Assembly (NCBI GenBank): GCA_029561455.1
Contig: JAKQIY010000069.1
Span: forward strand, 1 to 34,127
Origin: a bacterium
GTDB taxonomy: Bacteria; Zhuqueibacterota; Zhuqueibacteria; Residuimicrobiales; Krinioviventaceae
DNA length: 34,127 nucleotides
Direction: 5' to 3'
The notes under the pieces are model-generated. The model saw only the letters and a list, made by a program, of their open reading frames with translations. It had not been told where the DNA came from and did no database searches. Of this stretch, positions 33,640-34,127 are shown piece by piece. Each line of letters begins with the position of its first letter. Positions within the stretch are counted from its first letter, which is position 1. A program made the translations under genes and the position numbers.

Positions 33640-34127
33640 ATCTAATAACTTTAATATACCACCTGTTTCCTCTGCGTTCTCTGCGCCTCTGCGTTTAAAA
33701 ACTCTTCTTGTTCCCAATCTCCAGAGACTGTGATAAAAGGAATTGTGTTTATTAATTAGAGATTTGGAGCCTGATTAAAAATGATTTTTGTAGGGGCGAA
33801 GCATTTGTTCCAGAATTTTTCAAATAGTTAAAATTTATTTGTAAAAATGCTTCGCCCCTACCAGATTTTTATGATAACTTGCATAGTAAAAGTGATAACG
33901 ATAATTTTCCAAAGAGTATGCATTTCCTTCGTTCCAAACTCCGGAGACTGTGTGAAAACAAAAAAAATTACTATAAAAGTGGAGTGCATCGCCTTTATGC
34001 GATGCGTTGGGCCGAAGGTCCAAATATTATCTGAATTTTGAAAACCTTACTGATTATTACAGATATAATTAATGTTAGGTAACTATATATTTTTATTCAA
34101 ACAATAATCGTTTCGAGGCCGCCTGCG
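33640..34127. repeat. Gene-free end region with hairpin repeats
   Basis: Contains a CTCTGCG tract (33669-33695, CCTCTGCGTTCTCTGCGCCT and on), a 17-bp stem GTAGGGGCGAAGCATTT (33790-33806) with AAATGCTTCGCCCCTAC (33845-33861), GCATCGC-ctttat-GCGATGC (33986-34005), and two copies of a CTCC-(A/G)GAGACTGTG motif near 33718 and 33939. Any promoter for the minus-strand cluster should lie near 33650-33720; none was convincing. Short open frames here look spurious. Confidence 0.6.

Overview
The window looks like a chromosome segment from a Gram-negative bacterium of the FCB superphylum, most like the Calditrichota/KSB1-type lineages than any named genus. The evidence is a TonB-dependent receptor with a carboxypeptidase-like leader domain, a PorV-type outer-membrane protein, and three proteins or remnants ending in type IX secretion (T9SS) sorting domains of the NxPNPF kind. 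No rRNA or tRNA gene was seen and the assignment rests on protein style only.

Layout. 124-4875 (+): a small GT2 glycosyltransferase translationally coupled to alanine racemase, then a secreted metallopeptidase/TolB-propeller/beta-barrel protein. 4884-5054: four 46-bp hairpin repeats. 5081-7048 (+): an AT-rich nuclease-helicase of DUF2075 type, probably acquired and possibly defensive. 7074-8174 (+): phosphofructokinase with a terminator. 8191-9290: a dense mosaic of palindromic repeats including a 164-bp tandem duplication. 9354-19144 (-): a four-gene surface operon in transcription order: TonB-dependent receptor, 1292-aa T9SS cargo, PorV-like shuttle, 552-aa T9SS cargo with carbohydrate-binding-like modules. 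19555-19959 (+): mscL. 20068-about 21470: an IS110-family element whose transposase ribosome site lies in an inverted repeat. 21484-21611: a 128-bp fold-back element. 22101-24226 (+): a two-gene ABC-2 exporter. 24231-24690: more palindromic repeats.

24776-28028 is a small decayed integron that is easily missed: a 5'-truncated, frameshifted integron integrase, two cassette units (a membrane protein plus CsgG-like lipoprotein-type pair, and a 296-aa orphan), and two well-formed attC sites with extrahelical bases. The integrase and cassettes lie on the same strand, the unusual reverse arrangement known from Treponema denticola. The array abuts a broken T9SS-cargo remnant (28031-28662).

28787-33617 (-): a chain of six small-to-large genes resembling a phage tail-tip/holin module, four of them overlapping by 4 bp. 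The 998-aa protein appears to be a tail-hub protein carrying an inserted seven-bladed LVIVD-type propeller. 33618-34127 holds further hairpin repeats and no gene.

Across the window the intergenic hairpins show compensatory changes between copies: both stem arms change together while loops stay the same. Structure, rather than sequence, is therefore what is being conserved or copied.
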